From JAWWPG01 sp033850885 (GTDB lineage: Bacteria; Actinomycetota; Actinomycetes; Propionibacteriales; Nocardioidaceae): DNA of 64,000 nucleotides. The stretch spans positions 78,984-142,983 of the forward strand of contig JAWWPG010000039.1 of assembly GCA_033850885.1 (NCBI GenBank), in the 5' to 3' direction. Within the stretch, counting starts at the first letter, position 1. The number at the start of each line of letters is the position of its first letter. This document shows positions 35,720 through 45,105 of this stretch, in pieces. The notes below the pieces were generated by a model. The model was not told the DNA's origin. It worked only from the letters and a program-made list of their open reading frames with translations, and did no database searches. The position numbers were made by a program, and so were the translations under genes.

Positions 35720-36150
35720 ATGGCTAGGCGGGTGTCTCGTTACGACTCGATCACCGCTTGGTATGTGGATTTCAGCCGCGAATGGGGATCGGAGCGCCAC
35801 GCTCTGCTTCCCGAAGACGTGACCGTCCAGTGTGTGCTCGACATGGCCTGCGGGCCGGGGGAACTGAGCCGAGTCCTGGCGGGCCGTGGCGCGCTGGTTG
35901 CCGCGGTCGATCTGTCCGCGAACATGCTCGCACATGCGGCGGATCGGGCGTCGACCCAGCGTCTGGACATCCGCTACCGGTTGGGTGACGTGACCACGAC
36001 GCGCTGGTGGGATGGCGATTGCTTCGACGGATGCTCTCCACCTACCTCAACGCCCTGCTAGGAGCCGGTTTCGACTTCGACGAGTTCGCCGAGCCGACTT
36101 CTCAGATGCCGCGCTATTTCATCGCCCGCTGCCGACGACGTGACCCATAG
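35720..36150 (+). pseudogene. methyltransferase with internal deletion
   Basis: The first 95 or so codons are an intact methyltransferase N-terminus: YDSITAWYVDFSREWG, VLDMACGPGELSRVLAGRG (SAM motif I), AAVDLSANML. Near 36025 the frame jumps. A second frame carries a genuine family C-terminus (LSTYLNALLGAGFDFDEF, PRYFIARCRR) to TAG 36148-36150. The middle, about 100 residues in relatives, is gone. This is a deletion pseudogene that keeps both ends. Confidence 0.8.
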
Positions 36151-36219
36151 CAGCCTCGAGGTCTTCTCCCCCGGCGGTTCTTCAAGCCGGGCGAGGCAGG
36201 GGGACGCCAGACTGGGGGC

Positions 36220-36576
36220 ATGACTCCAGATGATGTCCTTGGGATCTGCCTGGATCTGCCGGCGGCTGAGGAGACCTACCCATTCGGGGAGGATGTCGCG
36301 GTGATCAAGGTCGGCGGCAAGATGTTCGCGCTGGTCCCGCTATCCGAGGCGCCCGGGTCCGTCAACCTCAAGTGCGAGCCGGGGCGAGCGCTCGAGCTGC
36401 GCGAGGCGTACACCGGGATCCGGCCCGGCTACCACCAGAACAAGCGTCATTGGAACACCGTGGAGCTCGACGGCTCGGTCGAGGACGACGTCGTGCGCGG
36501 CCTGATCGTGGACTCCTACGACCTGGTCGTCGCCGGGTTGCCCCGCGCGGCCCGCGCGGCGCGGAAGCAGAGCTGA
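36220..36576 (+). CDS. MmcQ/YjbR family protein
   Basis: A 118-residue protein of the MmcQ/YjbR fold, distantly like DNA-binding CyaY-type domains: LDLPAAEETYPFGEDVAVIKVGGKMFAL, VNLKCEPGRALELREAYTGIRPGYHQNKRHWNTVELDG. These are the family signature blocks. The biochemical role is not established; nucleic-acid binding has been proposed for the fold. Intact, monocistronic. Confidence 0.9.
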   Translation: MTPDDVLGICLDLPAAEETYPFGEDVAVIKVGGKMFALVPLSEAPGSVNLKCEPGRALELREAYTGIRPGYHQNKRHWNTVELDGSVEDDVVRGLIVDSYDLVVAGLPRAARAARKQS

Positions 36577-36765
36577 ACCACTGCTTGGTCTCGTAGGGTC
36601 GGGCCGGGGGGCGCGTCAAGCAGTCGCTCGCGAGTTTCGTGCCGACCGCCGAGATCTGCAGGCTGAGAGATCGCCTTTGATCGCGTTCCTAGCTGGGTCT
36701 GCCGAACCCAGCCGGCCCATTCATCGACATCGATGCCCGACCAGATAGGCACCGGAACGGCCCTG

Positions 36766-37443
36766 TCACGAGGTGAGGGCCGTCAGCATTTCCGATGTGT
36801 GCTCCACGAGCCCCAGGTGCCCTTCGCCTGCGCCCAGCACCAGGGTGGCGTTCTGGATGTTGTCGCGCAGCCACTCCCCGTGCTCAGGCCAGCGGCCTCG
36901 GTCCTGGTCGCCGTACCAGAGCAGCACCGGACAGCCGATTGTCGATGGGTCGATCTCCGAGGGTCGAACCCAGGCAACGTTGTCCCATCCGCCGCCGCTG
37001 GACCCCTGGCGAAGCGCCTCCTTCATGCTCTCGCCGAAGGCCGATGCCAGCCTCACGTCCCGCATCAGCATCCGGTCGTGTTCGGACAGCATGTCCCCGA
37101 CGGCGGCTGCGATTCCGCTGCTGCGTCGCGCGCGATCGATACCAGGCCGAACGGGGCTGTCGAGGAGCCGTCGTACCCCGGCCGGTCGAACGACACGACC
37201 CGTACGCCATGCTCGGCCGCGAGGTCGTTGGCGAAGGCCATTTCCATCCAGGAGCCCTGGGGTCCCATGGAAGTAGACCACCGGGCTTCCATACGGGTCC
37301 CCGGAGTCGAGAACTCGCAGCATGCGGCCATCCCGAGCCACCTCGGTTTCTCCCACCTCGTAAAGCCTACCCAGATCGCAAGACCCGTCGGGGACCGTGC
37401 AGGTCAGACTGACCAGCGTCGATCCATCGCACGTACGTCTCAC
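36766..37443 (-). pseudogene. alpha/beta hydrolase lacking its nucleophile region
   Basis: The N-terminus (SPVVYFHGTPG) and C-terminus (CPVLLWYGDQDRGRWPEHGEWL, GAGEGHLGLVEH) share one frame and are typical of alpha/beta hydrolases. The intermediate strand and turn (RVVSFDRPGYDGSS, then SIARDAAAES) lie in another frame. The nucleophile elbow that should follow is absent, replaced by a jump to IAAAVGDMLSEHDR near 37125-37145. A frameshift near 37250 plus an internal deletion therefore destroyed it, although one frame stays open throughout. Confidence 0.75.
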
Positions 37444-37567
37444 CGGATGCCTTGGTCAGCTTGGACGAAGGCAGCCCAGCCCTGCTCCTCGCGGCGCCAT
37501 GCCCACGGCAGACCGCCATACCAGACGTCCCTGTGACGCGGCCGTCGGCGGCGCGTGAGTGTGTTCC

Positions 37568-37897
37568 TCAACGATTGTCGCCGGAGCCGCCGAGGACGGC
37601 ACGACGCTGCCGATCGCCGAGCTTGTCAACATTCCGTTCTGCGACATCGTTCAGGGAAACGCCAAGGAAGTTTGCTAGGACCGCCGTATACCAAAGTACA
37701 TCTCCAAGTTCGGCGGCCATGTCGTCACGATCAAGCTGCGCGAGGTCGCTGTTCTTGTCGCGGACCAGTTTCTTGACCTTCTCCGCGATTTCGCCCGTCT
37801 CACCAACCAAACCGAGGATCAGGTGCATTAACTCGTCCGGGGCATCCTTGTCGCGAGCCGTGCGCAAAGCGGCGCGCTGGTGGTCGTCGCAATCCAT
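37568..37897 (-). CDS. MazG-like nucleotide pyrophosphohydrolase
   Basis: A 109-residue all-alpha NTP pyrophosphohydrolase domain. LILGLVGETGEIAEKVKKLVRDK gives the ExxE metal motif, and ELGDVLWYTAVLANFLGVSL gives the downstream ExxD, both needed for magnesium. The tail LNDVAERNVDKLGDRQRR is also typical. It probably removes non-canonical or excess nucleotides. ATG 37897 gives the family-length protein; the upstream extension is non-homologous. Confidence 0.9.
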   Translation of the reverse strand: MDCDDHQRAALRTARDKDAPDELMHLILGLVGETGEIAEKVKKLVRDKNSDLAQLDRDDMAAELGDVLWYTAVLANFLGVSLNDVAERNVDKLGDRQRRAVLGGSGDNR

Positions 37898-38147
37898 GGC
37901 GACACCGTAACGAGGTCGGCAGAATGATGCGCTCACGGGGCGGTGCTCGTGCGAGCCTTCTTGCCGGCTGGGCGGGTTCGCGGAGACCTTATGTAAGCGC
38001 TCTACGGAGGGACAGGGCGACGGCGCGGCCACCAGCACGGTGACAATGCGATCGTCCTCTTTGAAGACGTGGTTTGCGTGGGGAGAGAAGGCGAGGGTCA
38101 CGTTGGTCATTCCAGCGGGTCATGCGTCGGCCTCCTCAGGGCTGGGC

Positions 38148-38318
38148 TCAAAGGTGTTCCTTCAAGAAGCTCAAGTAGAAGGCCGCGAACACCAAGACGA
38201 TGCCGAGGTTAACCATCAACCGCTGCCACAAGTGGTTCCTGAGGAACAGAACATCGACGCCAACAACGACGCCGATCATCAGGACCACGTAAAGCACGAC
38301 GGCTGTCTGTCTTCCCAC
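38148..38318 (-). CDS. small two-helix membrane protein
   Basis: A 56-residue protein starting GTG at 38318, with two membrane segments: TAVVLYVVLMIGVVVGVDVLF and RLMVNLGIVLVFAAFYLSF, linked by LRNHLWQ. Short proteins with this pattern (VGVDVLFLR ... NxGIVLVFxAFY) recur in actinobacteria as conserved hypotheticals. The ribosome site is weak (AAGTAGGT). Function unknown. Confidence 0.65.
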   Translation of the reverse strand: MGRQTAVVLYVVLMIGVVVGVDVLFLRNHLWQRLMVNLGIVLVFAAFYLSFLKEHL

Positions 38319-38487
38319 ACCTACTTCGTACCACGCGTGCCGGAACAGGGGGCAACAGAAATACTGCTTCTGTCGAAGCGCTGGAAGCAAGTGGATGGGC
38401 GCGTGGGGAGCCAAGGCAATGGGTCTTGAGTCGTCCTACCTGTGCCTATGCGTTTGGAGTGATCTCGCCTGGCCCTAGGCTCGGACC

Positions 38488-39354
38488 GTGTTCGAGGGGT
38501 TTCTGTTGGAGCAGGTGGACTTGGGCGAGGTTTCGGTACGCGTGCGACATGGGGGTGTTGGCACCCCGGTCGTGTTGTTGCACGGACATCCTCGGACCCA
38601 CACCACCTGGCACGAGGTCGCACGGCGACTCGCGCGCAAGCATGTGGTGGTGTGTCCGGACTTACGGGGTTACGGCGGGTCCACGTTGCCCCCTGATGCT
38701 CCCGATCACGCGCAGTCAAGCAAGAGAGCCATGGCTCGCGATGTCGCTGAGCTGCTGACCCGCCTTGGTCACGACCGGTTCGCGGTCGTCGGCCACGACC
38801 GCGGCGCATTGGTAGCGTTCCGTACAGCGATGGACCACCCGAATCGTGTTTCGCGGTTGGTGGTCATGGATGGGCTGCCGCTCCTCGAACACCTCGAACG
38901 CACTGACGCCAAGTTCGCCCAGGCATGGTGGCACTGGTGGTTCCTTGGCCAGACCGATAAGCCAGCCGAACGCGTCATCAACGCCGATCCGGACGCTTGG
39001 TATCGCACACCGCCACCTGAAACCATCGGCGCCCTGAACCACGCGGACTTGTGGGCTGCATTGCGGCGCCCCGCCGTTGTACACGGCATGTGCGAGGACT
39101 ACCGGGCCGGTCTGAGGATCGACCGGCATCACGACGAGGCCGATCGCGCCGCCGGACGCCGCGTCGCCTGTCCGACGCTGTTGCTCGAATCCGCTCGAGA
39201 CGACCTCAACATCCACGGCGACCCGGCAGCCATCTGGGAGCCGTGGCTACAGCAGTCGCTGCAACACCACGTCATCGGGTCCGGACACCACCAAGCAGAG
39301 GAAGCACCGGAGGAGGTAGCCCAAGCGCTCATGGAGTTTCTGGCCTCTAAATAG
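38488..39354 (+). CDS. alpha/beta hydrolase, haloacetate dehalogenase-like
   Basis: A 288-residue alpha/beta hydrolase with an aspartate nucleophile in VVGHDRGALVAFR, the arrangement of fluoroacetate/haloacetate dehalogenases and epoxide hydrolases. VVLLHGHPRTHTTWHEVA gives the oxyanion hole, CPDLRGYGGS the conserved arginine strand, and GSGHHQAEEAPEEV the catalytic histidine. The Asp nucleophile and HGHPRT motif favour a dehalogenase, but the substrate pocket cannot be judged. GTG start at 38488. Confidence 0.85.
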   Translation: MFEGFLLEQVDLGEVSVRVRHGGVGTPVVLLHGHPRTHTTWHEVARRLARKHVVVCPDLRGYGGSTLPPDAPDHAQSSKRAMARDVAELLTRLGHDRFAVVGHDRGALVAFRTAMDHPNRVSRLVVMDGLPLLEHLERTDAKFAQAWWHWWFLGQTDKPAERVINADPDAWYRTPPPETIGALNHADLWAALRRPAVVHGMCEDYRAGLRIDRHHDEADRAAGRRVACPTLLLESARDDLNIHGDPAAIWEPWLQQSLQHHVIGSGHHQAEEAPEEVAQALMEFLASK

Positions 39355-39665
39355 TGGTAGCGGTGCGCCCCGTGCGGACGCCGCACGACGCGCTGCAGAT
39401 GTTCACCGCAGGTGAGGGCGATCCATAATGCGGCCTCGAGCTTACGGCTCGCCGAGAAGGGTGCGACTTGGTGCGGTCCATACAGTCACAGGAATGCTTC
39501 GGCCGTTGCGGAGCCCTGCGTCTTAGACACCATTGGTTTTGGCTCTCAATCGCCTGGCAAAGGCAGACGGAAGCGAGTAGCTGTGACGGACCAGAGTGCC
39601 ACGCCTATCGAGGCAGTAACGACGACTGTCAGCTTCGATCAATTTGGCCGCCGAGGTTAATCCGT
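39355..39665. other. intergenic region, nothing recognised
   Basis: About 310 bases between the convergent dehalogenase-like and MBL genes. A short plus-strand frame (39412-39660) has no family resemblance and poor coding character. No clear hairpin was identified. Confidence 0.45.
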
Positions 39666-40511
39666 CTATCTGCCGCCGAGCACGGTGTCGCCTTGTCGTC
39701 CGACGACGATTCCCATACTGGCGCCGGTCAGGCTTTCGGCGAGGGCGTCGACTTGGCTGTCTGTTCGGCTGGGAGCATGGTGGATGAGCACCAGCGTCCC
39801 GACGCTGGCCTTTTGGGCCAGTCGGTGTGCTTCTTGGATGGTGGCGTGTCCGTAGGCGTGGGCCATGTCTTGCTCGGTTTCGGTGAACATCGCTCCGTGG
39901 CACAGCACGTCGACGTCTCGGGCGAGGTCGAGACCTGCCGTGGGATCGGTGGAGGGATGATGGTCGGGGATGTAGGCGAGGCTCTGTCCGTCGGCTTCGA
40001 CCCGGTAGCCGAAGGTGCGGCCGCCCTTGTGTGGCACTTCCAGGGCGATGAGTTCGCAGCCGCCGGCGGAGAATCGGCCAGGGGGGATCGCCGAGAACAT
40101 CCATCGTCCTTTGAGACCGGCGGGGCCGATTGGGAAGTGCGGAGGGGACATCGCGCGGGCGAGCAGTACGGCAGCCGAACCGGGCTGGTCGGGCGACGCG
40201 CCGTCTTGGGCGGGCAGCAGCAGCCGCACCTGCGAGTCGTCGCGGTCACCTGCGGTGAAGAACGGCAGGCCCTGGACGTGGTCCCAGTGCAAGTGGGTCA
40301 GCACAATGTCGCCTTCAAAGGCTGCGCCGTCCAGTGACGCCGCGACCGAAGGGAGTCCGGTGCCGGCATCAAGCAGCAACGTTGGACGGTCGTGTCCGGC
40401 TGGTGTTATCGATACACAAGAGGTGTGCCCGCCAACGCGAAGAAAGTCACGTCCCGGGGCGGGCGTGGACCCGCGGACGCCGTGCAGCACCACCTTCACT
40501 TCATGCTCCAA
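39666..40511 (-). CDS. MBL-fold phosphohydrolase (RNase Z/PDE-like)
   Basis: A 281-residue metallo-hydrolase. Its N-terminus VVLHGVRGSTPAPGRDFLRVGGHTSCVSI is characteristic of the RNase Z-like branch that includes cyclic-nucleotide phosphodiesterase relatives. The metal motif is LTHLHWDHVQG, then YIPDHHPS, HGAMFTETE, HATIQEAHRLAQ and VLIHHAP. It lies 57 bases downstream of a stand-alone cNMP-binding protein on the same strand, close to class III cyclases, which makes a cyclic nucleotide or related phosphodiester an attractive substrate. That is inference from context. Confidence 0.88.
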   Translation of the reverse strand: MEHEVKVVLHGVRGSTPAPGRDFLRVGGHTSCVSITPAGHDRPTLLLDAGTGLPSVAASLDGAAFEGDIVLTHLHWDHVQGLPFFTAGDRDDSQVRLLLPAQDGASPDQPGSAAVLLARAMSPPHFPIGPAGLKGRWMFSAIPPGRFSAGGCELIALEVPHKGGRTFGYRVEADGQSLAYIPDHHPSTDPTAGLDLARDVDVLCHGAMFTETEQDMAHAYGHATIQEAHRLAQKASVGTLVLIHHAPSRTDSQVDALAESLTGASMGIVVGRQGDTVLGGR

Positions 40512-40568
40512 GCCGTCATCAGCGACGCCGGCGAGAAAGGCCTAGATGACCCGCCAGCCGAGGCTCTT

Positions 40569-40994
40569 TCAGTCGTGTTGAGATGCCTCGACCGCCCTCA
40601 GACGGGCACACAAAGCCTTGAGCAGCGAGCGTGCCAGCTCGGGGTGCTTGTCAATGAGCGGGGAGAAGTTGACGGGCGAGATCGCGAATGTCTTGAGACC
40701 ATCCTTTCCGGCGGTCAGCGTCGCGGACCGTCCCGCACCATCAATCACCGAGATCTCCCCGAAGTAGCCGCCAGGTAGAATCTCGGGTCGTCGAACACCA
40801 TTGACCTCGACGTCCGCACTACCCTCCAGCACCACCTGCAGACCAGCGTCGGTACTGCCCTGGGCGACGACTGTGTGACCGGGCGAGGTTGAATGTGTCG
40901 TACCGACACTTACCAAGTCAGACAGCACACTATCCGGCACTCCCGAGAACAAATCGATCCCCGCCAGCATCTTGGGCAGCGTCTGGTACGTCAT
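40569..40994 (-). CDS. stand-alone cyclic-nucleotide-binding domain protein
   Basis: A 141-residue protein that is only a cNMP-binding domain: MLAGIDLFSGVPDSVLSDLV, then the phosphate-binding cassette GGYFGEISVIDGAGRSATLTA. The cassette has the conserved Glu and Arg that contact the cyclic phosphate and ribose, so it should bind. There is no DNA-binding or output domain, so it must signal through a partner. It precedes the MBL phosphohydrolase in an apparent two-gene operon and is divergent from a class III cyclase gene. Confidence 0.9.
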   Translation of the reverse strand: MTYQTLPKMLAGIDLFSGVPDSVLSDLVSVGTTHSTSPGHTVVAQGSTDAGLQVVLEGSADVEVNGVRRPEILPGGYFGEISVIDGAGRSATLTAGKDGLKTFAISPVNFSPLIDKHPELARSLLKALCARLRAVEASQHD

Positions 40995-41351
40995 GGCTCA
41001 GTTCCCTTTCGGTTCCGCGGACCCCAATATGCTCCCACACCCAAGGGCTACCCACCGGCCTAGGACGCCCATCGGGGACCAAGCAGACCGCAGCATGGAA
41101 TGTCCCGCTCGACGCAAACTGGGCTGACTCTTGAGGAATATCTGGCTCACCGGATGAGTACGGCGCGCACGGCCTCGTTGTGAGCGAAGCTCATGGACCC
41201 TGCCTTCTACCTATAAGGCTCTTCGCGGTCCCAGAGATCAAAGATCGACTCCCACGACCTTCCGGCTCGGTCCACAGATCGGGCGGCCAGTCGCCAAATC
41301 GGGCGGGAGCACTTCCGCCACTCAGCCAGCGGGTGCCCTAGAGTCTCGCCC
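40995..41351. promoter_or_regulatory. divergent intergenic region with TGAGC-gaa-GCTCA palindrome
   Basis: A 357-base region between the cNMP-binding gene and the cyclase gene contains no coding sequence. A perfect short inverted repeat TGAGC-N3-GCTCA lies at 41181-41193, embedded in TTGTGAGCGAAGCTCATGG, which is only partly like a CRP half-site pair. Promoters for both directions should be here. Confidence 0.35.
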
Positions 41352-44300
41352 GTGAGGGTTTGCACCGCCTGTGGCGAGCAGAGCCCGGACAGGGCGAAAT
41401 TCTGCTTGCAGTGCGCCGCGCCGCTTGCTGCCTCCACCATGGCCAGTCGGCGTGAGCGGCGAGTGGTGTCCATCCTCTTTGCTGACCTGGTCGGCTTCAC
41501 CAGCCGCTCTGAACTCCTGGACGTGGAGGATGTTCAGGCGCTGCTCTCTCGCTATCACCGCCTGCTGCGCCATGAACTGGAGCGACACGGCGGCACCGTG
41601 GAGAAGTTCATCGGCGACGCTGTGATGGCGTTGTTCGGGGCTCCGCTGGCACACGAGGATGACCCCGAGCGTGCGGTCCGCTCGGGGTTGTCCATCCAGG
41701 ACGCGGTGGCGCAGTGGCGGGAGCTCGAGGGCATCGATCTGCACGTGCGCGTGGGAGTGACCACTGGTGAAGTGCTGGTTAGCCTTGGGGCCGACCCCCG
41801 TGCCGGCGAGGGCATGGCCTCTGGTGACGTGGTGAACACTGCCGCCCGGCTGCAGTCCGCGGCGCCGGTCGACGGGGTGCTGGTGGACGAGTGGACCTAC
41901 CGATCGACGGATCGGGTGATCATCTACCAGCCGGCACCGGCGATGGTGGCCAAGGGCAAGCGCGAGCCGGTGGCGGTGTGGTTGGCGCTCGAACCCCGCT
42001 CACTGCTGCCGGAGCAGTCGCGAGCCGACGATCTCCCATTGGTCGGCCGGGACGATGAGCTGACCCACCTGGTGACCGCGCTGGCTCGCTCGCGACGGGA
42101 ACCATCCACTCAGTTGGTGACCATCATGGGTGCTCCTGGGATCGGCAAGACCAGGCTGGTCGGAGAGCTCTCAGCCCAGATCGAGACAATGCCCGAACTC
42201 ATCCGCTGGCGCCGGGGACGCTCAGTAGCCTATGGCGAGGGGGTAGCGCTGTGGGCGCTGGGAGAGATGGTGAAGGCCGAGGCTGGGATCCTCGAGTCGG
42301 ACGCTGCTGACACGACGTCTGCCAAGCTCGACGCCATGGTGTCGGCGCTGCTGGTGGAGCAGCGTGACCGGGAATGGGTGGGCCGCCAGTTGCGGCCCCT
42401 GGTCGGCCTGGAACTGGGTGACGCGTCACCGGCGCCCGAGGGTGGCCGGGTGGAGGCGTTCGCAGCCTGGCGACGGCTGTTCGAGGCGATGGCCGAGGAC
42501 GGCGCCACCGTGCTGGTCTTCGAAGATGTGCACTGGGCCGACGAGGCGCTGCTGGACTTCATCGACCTGTTAGCCGAGTGGGCCGGCGCGGTGCCGCTGC
42601 TGATCGTCTGCACTGCCAGACCCGAGCTGCTGGAACGCCGACCCGGTTGGGGAGGCGGCAAGATCAACTCCACCACCATCAACCTCCTCCCGCTGTCTCA
42701 GCAAGACACCGCCCGGCTGGTGGGAGTGCTGCTGGACCAAGCGCTGCTGCCGGCCGACACCCAGCAGGCGCTGCTCGCCCGCGCGGAGGGTAATCCGCTG
42801 TATGCGCGTGAGTACGTGCGCATGCTGCGCGACCGTGGCCTGCTGGTACGAAATGGTGGCGGCTGGCGGCTGGTCGGGCAGCCCTCAGGGCTGCCGGAAT
42901 CGGTGCAGGGGATCATCGCGACCCGCCTTGACACCTTGACCGACGAGGAGAGGCGACTGGTCCAGAACGCGGCCGTCGTCGGCCGGACCGCATGGCTCGG
43001 GGCGGTCGGCGCCATCGGCGGGACATCGCCGCGGCCGGCCGAGGAGGCGCTGCACCGGCTTGAGCGCAAACAGCTGCTGGCGCCGTCACGACGCTCCAGC
43101 GTTGCCGGCGAAGTCGAGTTCAGCTTTACCCACGCTCTCACCCAAGAGGTCGCCTACGGCCAGATTCCCCGACTAGAGCGGGCGGCGAAGCACCAGGCAG
43201 TGGCGGAGTGGATCGAACACCTTTCCGGGCAGCGAGACGACAAGGCCGAGCTGCTCGCTCACCACTATCAGGCCGCACTGGAGTTATGTCAGCAGGCCGG
43301 GGAAGACGTTGCCTCGCTGGTCGCGCAGACCCGGGCGGCGCTCGCGGAGGCCGGCCGACATGCCACGGCCGTGAACGCGCATGCGACCGCAGGCCGCCAC
43401 CTTCGGGCCGCGCTGGACCTTACCGCAGTCGATGACCCCGCACGCCCGCGGCTGCTGCTGGACCAAGCCACTGCGGCATACCGCGCCGGCAACACCGACG
43501 AGGCAACCCTCCAAGCCGCTCTCGACGCCAACGCCGCCATCGGCGACTGGGAGGCTGCCGCAGAGGCAAGCTTGTGGCTCACCAGATGGTTGGAGGACTA
43601 TGCGAGTGAGGGAGGCCGAACCGAACCGATCTTGGACCGAGGGATGGACTATGCGACCCGCACAGGGTATACACCTGTCGCGAGCCTCATTGCCTACAGC
43701 CAGGCTTTTGGGCTGCTGGTCACGGGTCGCTACTCCGAGACGATCCGCTTCACCGAACAGGCGATCCGCCGAGCCGAACACGCCGGTGACCCCCAGGGTC
43801 GCGCGCTGCTGCTCTCCTGGCACGGTGTCGCGCTCAGCTCCCTTGGAGACATCCGCGGAGTCGATGAGATGCAGCAAGCCGCCGAGATCCTCGCCCGGCA
43901 CGCACATCCCAGGACCGCCACTCTCTACATCAATCTAGGCGAGATCTTGATCATGTTCGGCGACGTTCGGCGCGCTGGACAGGCGCGTGGGCAAGCCAGC
44001 GCCTGGGCAGAACGATTCGGGCAGGCGGATCAGATCGGGGCAGTGAAGTGCGCCGAGGCGGACAATTCGTACCACCTAGGAGGCTGGGACCAGGCGCTGC
44101 GCCTCGCCGAGCCGCTCACCCGCGGAGCCGACCAGTTCACCGCGATGGCCGCCCGCTCGACGCGGGGCCACATCGTCCTCGCCCGAGGCGACGCCACCCA
44201 GGCGCTGGCCGACGCTACCGCCATGCTCGACTACGCGACCAGCGTGGCCAACGACGAGCTCCTCATCAAGGCAATGACCCTCTTGGCACTTGCTCAGCAG

Positions 44301-44714
44301 ACCTCGGGGGACGCGAACTCGGCGGACGCGACCTGCCGCAGCCTGTTCGCCCGCTGGCACGAGAGAGGCGGGCTGCCCAACATGGCATCCGCCCTCGCCG
44401 AACTGCAGGTGATCCCTAGTCAGCACACCGCCATCGCGGCAGCCTCCGCGCTGTTACCCGACGCATCGGGCTGGAAGGGCGCTCTCATCGCTATCACACA
44501 ACGCCGCTACGCCGAGGCTCAGCGCCTCTACCAGCAAATCGGCAGCCAACCGCTGGAGGCCGCCGCTCAACTGCTCGCCGCCCAGGACGCGGCAAGTAAA
44601 GGCCGCTTCGGTGAGGCTCAGCGAGAGGCCCAGCAGGCGATTGTCTTCTATCGACGGGTACAGGCGACGCAATACGCCGGCAGGATTGAAGAGTTGCTAC
44701 GCAGCACCGCATGA
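41352..44714 (+). CDS. class III nucleotide cyclase-AAA-TPR protein A
   Basis: A 1120-residue multidomain signalling protein. N-terminal zinc ribbon (CTACGEQSPDRAKFCLQC), class III cyclase domain with metal aspartates in LFADLVGFTS and KFIGDAVMALFGAP and the transition-state motif GDVVNTAARLQ, then a STAND-type ATPase (Walker A GAPGIGKTRLV, Walker B VLVFEDVHWAD), and a long TPR-like helical C-terminus. It should make cAMP or cGMP under control of an ATP-driven ligand sensor; the ligand is unknown. GTG start at 41352. It has a homolog convergent to it at 45106-48567. Confidence 0.93.
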   Translation: MRVCTACGEQSPDRAKFCLQCAAPLAASTMASRRERRVVSILFADLVGFTSRSELLDVEDVQALLSRYHRLLRHELERHGGTVEKFIGDAVMALFGAPLAHEDDPERAVRSGLSIQDAVAQWRELEGIDLHVRVGVTTGEVLVSLGADPRAGEGMASGDVVNTAARLQSAAPVDGVLVDEWTYRSTDRVIIYQPAPAMVAKGKREPVAVWLALEPRSLLPEQSRADDLPLVGRDDELTHLVTALARSRREPSTQLVTIMGAPGIGKTRLVGELSAQIETMPELIRWRRGRSVAYGEGVALWALGEMVKAEAGILESDAADTTSAKLDAMVSALLVEQRDREWVGRQLRPLVGLELGDASPAPEGGRVEAFAAWRRLFEAMAEDGATVLVFEDVHWADEALLDFIDLLAEWAGAVPLLIVCTARPELLERRPGWGGGKINSTTINLLPLSQQDTARLVGVLLDQALLPADTQQALLARAEGNPLYAREYVRMLRDRGLLVRNGGGWRLVGQPSGLPESVQGIIATRLDTLTDEERRLVQNAAVVGRTAWLGAVGAIGGTSPRPAEEALHRLERKQLLAPSRRSSVAGEVEFSFTHALTQEVAYGQIPRLERAAKHQAVAEWIEHLSGQRDDKAELLAHHYQAALELCQQAGEDVASLVAQTRAALAEAGRHATAVNAHATAGRHLRAALDLTAVDDPARPRLLLDQATAAYRAGNTDEATLQAALDANAAIGDWEAAAEASLWLTRWLEDYASEGGRTEPILDRGMDYATRTGYTPVASLIAYSQAFGLLVTGRYSETIRFTEQAIRRAEHAGDPQGRALLLSWHGVALSSLGDIRGVDEMQQAAEILARHAHPRTATLYINLGEILIMFGDVRRAGQARGQASAWAERFGQADQIGAVKCAEADNSYHLGGWDQALRLAEPLTRGADQFTAMAARSTRGHIVLARGDATQALADATAMLDYATSVANDELLIKAMTLLALAQQTSGDANSADATCRSLFARWHERGGLPNMASALAELQVIPSQHTAIAAASALLPDASGWKGALIAITQRRYAEAQRLYQQIGSQPLEAAAQLLAAQDAASKGRFGEAQREAQQAIVFYRRVQATQYAGRIEELLRSTA

Positions 44715-45105
44715 ACTCCGAAGCTTGCACGTGGGTGCCGTCTACCCGCAGTCTCGCCACTCGCGCCGATCCAGACTCCCCGGTCTGGCCACACGAATCG
44801 ACGACCTTGATGTCCACCCTCATGGGGACCTCGGACTTTAGGCGGCCCAATGCTGCCCGTCTGCATGGTCCCTGAGGTGGACGCCCTCGGCCGGTGGGTA
44901 ACCCTTGGGCCTGTGCGATATCAGTCAACCCCGAGGACCGGTGCCGCCTCCCGAGCGTGACCAGATAGATCGGTCTCATCCCGGCTAGCCGCCCCGGCAA
45001 CCAATGAATCGTTCATTCGCCCTTGAGCGGCCTTCTGCGACTCGGAAAGACGTTCAGATTCACGACGCAACGCAGGTCGACGTCGGGCCAGTCTTCGACC
45101 TCGTC
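44715..45105. other. region between convergent cyclase genes, nothing recognised
   Basis: About 390 bases. Frames on either strand are short or arginine-rich extensions of the neighbouring genes and match no family I know. No clean terminator stem was found by eye. Confidence 0.4.

Noticed and set aside
37440..37560. Minus-strand tail VWYGGLPWAWRREEQGWAAF before a stop
   Set aside because: It looks like a genuine protein C-terminus and may be another gene remnant, but I cannot assign a family or find the rest, so it is not listed.
39412..39660. 82-residue plus-strand open frame
   Set aside because: No ribosome site, no family resemblance and weak coding character.
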